Source: Hymenobacter sp. (GTDB taxonomy: Bacteria > Bacteroidota > Bacteroidia > Cytophagales > Hymenobacteraceae). Taken from it: DNA of 6,014 nt. This document shows, piece after piece, positions 5,229-6,014 of the stretch (the stretch's first letter is position 1; every line of letters begins with the position of its first letter). The stretch is taken from positions 1 to 6,014 of the forward strand of contig JANYFQ010000370.1 in assembly GCA_025362615.1 (NCBI GenBank). Reading direction: 5' to 3'. A program made the position numbers and the translations under genes. Below the pieces are notes generated by a model. That model was given only the letters and a program-made list of their open reading frames with translations, searched no databases and had not been told where the DNA came from.

Positions 5229-6014
5229 ATGAAAAAAATCTTACTTCTGGCCGCCCTCGGCCTGGTCAGCACGGCCCAGGCCGGCCGCCTGCAAGGCATC
5301 ACGCTCAGCGGAGCGCCCGCCGTTACGGTCGTGGGCGGCTACCAGCAGGTGTTGCCCTTGCAATACACCATGCGCGTCACCAACACCAGCGGCCGTACCA
5401 TCGTCCTGGGCTTGCAGCGCCTGATTCGGACGGCCCCGGCCGCCTCCGAAAACAACTTTTGCTTCGGCGTGAACTGCTACCCGCCCACCGTCACCACCTC
5501 GCCCGCCAACGCCGACGTGCGCCTCGCCACCGGCACCTTCGACGAAAGCGGCGTGCTCGACTACACCCCCAACGGAGCGCCCGGCGTGGCCGTCATCCGC
5601 TACGCCGTGTTCGAGCGCGGCACCCAGGACAGCACCTACCTCACCGTGCGCTTCGATGCCTCACGCCCGACCAGCACCGTGGCCAGCCGTAGCACCGAAA
5701 ACATTCTGGCTCAACCCTTTCCGAACCCCGTGGCCAGCGGCGGCAGCGTGGCCCTGCGCTACGCCCTGCCCGCCGGCAGCCCCGCCGGCAGCCCCGCCGG
5801 CCGCCTCGTGCTCGTGAGCCTGGCCACCGGCGCCCGCCTCCGCGAGGTGCCGCTGCTAAGCGCCGCCGACATCAACGCCGGTCGCTTCTTCGGCCAAGGC
5901 CAGGGCATCGTGGCCGGCGGCGGCTACCTCCTCGGTGCCGACTACCGCGTCGGCACCGGTGCCGAAACCAGCGTCGTCCTCCGTACCGAAAGCCTCGTCG
6001 CCGGACTCTACTCG
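5229..6014 (+). CDS. Small T9SS-type secreted protein with FCFGVNCYPP motif, 3' end cut by the window
   Basis: The first 262 residues of an exported protein, open to the last base of the window. Residues 1-18 form a signal peptide (MKKILLLAALGLVSTAQA, then Gly19). A beta-rich domain (about 20-143) follows, with FCFGVNCYPPTV (Cys78, Cys83), TFDESGVLDYTPNG and a final strand set ending YLTVRFD. This layout resembles the short Bacteroidota secreted proteins that carry a C-W/F-G-x-C-Y-x-P motif before a T9SS tail; no biochemical role is known to me for them. From QPFPNPV (162-168) a T9SS type A sorting domain begins. The last residues, SLVAGLYS, match the near-terminal AGLY strand, so perhaps 15-25 residues are missing. 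PAGSPAGSPAG at 181-191 is a short repeat just inside the tail. The start is the signal-peptide ATG, with no Shine-Dalgarno sequence. It is transcribed divergently from the Omp28-like gene at 4976 and may share its regulation. Confidence 0.85.
   Translation, partial: MKKILLLAALGLVSTAQAGRLQGITLSGAPAVTVVGGYQQVLPLQYTMRVTNTSGRTIVLGLQRLIRTAPAASENNFCFGVNCYPPTVTTSPANADVRLATGTFDESGVLDYTPNGAPGVAVIRYAVFERGTQDSTYLTVRFDASRPTSTVASRSTENILAQPFPNPVASGGSVALRYALPAGSPAGSPAGRLVLVSLATGARLREVPLLSAADINAGRFFGQGQGIVAGGGYLLGADYRVGTGAETSVVLRTESLVAGLYS
5769..5801 (+). repeat. 12-bp tandem microrepeat (2.75 copies) in the sorting domain
   Basis: The unit CCCGCCGGCAGC occurs at 5769-5780 and 5781-5792, then as a partial copy at 5793-5801. 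It encodes Pro-Ala-Gly-Ser repeats (residues 181-191). It is in frame, so a change in copy number would only lengthen or shorten a loop of the sorting domain. Confidence 0.9.

Noticed and set aside
5769..5801. The 12-bp tandem repeat as a CRISPR or phase-variation tract
   Set aside because: There are under three contiguous copies with no spacers, and the unit is a multiple of three, so copy change would not switch the frame.

Overview
The window is GC-rich and carries several marks of a pigmented, aerobic Bacteroidota of the Hymenobacter/Cytophagales type. This is inferred from protein families and style, not from a marker gene. The marks are: three proteins with Por/type IX secretion (T9SS) type A C-terminal sorting domains (the fourth gene's C-terminus is cut by the window edge but looks the same); MKK-type signal peptides usually cleaved before Gln; start codons without Shine-Dalgarno sequences; and TAnnTTTG-like promoter elements.

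Layout. Bases 1-94 hold nothing I can call. On the minus strand, read right to left, are three exported thioredoxin-fold genes: a 682-residue Omp28-like T9SS cargo (4976 to 2928), its 670-residue tandem paralog (2800 to 788), and a 190-residue periplasmic TlpA/thioredoxin-like protein with a WCKPC active site (667 to 95). The gaps of 127 and 120 bases each contain an inverted repeat placed and oriented as a minus-strand intrinsic terminator. The three genes are therefore probably not a simple read-through operon. A 252-base divergent intergenic region (4977-5228) holds candidate promoters in both directions. From it a fourth gene runs on the plus strand (5229 to beyond 6014). It encodes a small secreted protein with an FCFGVNCYPP motif and the start of a T9SS sorting domain, and is cut by the window end.

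How they may work together (inference). The two large proteins share one architecture: signal peptide, an N-terminal beta-rich module, a CARDB-like Ig domain, an Omp28/thioredoxin-like domain with CPPC, and the T9SS sorting domain. They should be carried through the outer membrane and anchored or released at the cell surface. The TlpA-like protein stays in the periplasm and could handle thiol-disulfide chemistry, possibly on these cargo proteins in transit. The clearest signals are the tandem duplication, with patches of near-perfect nucleotide identity, and the CPPC motif conserved in both surface-exposed paralogs. Nothing here amounts to a clearly new defence, mobile or RNA system.
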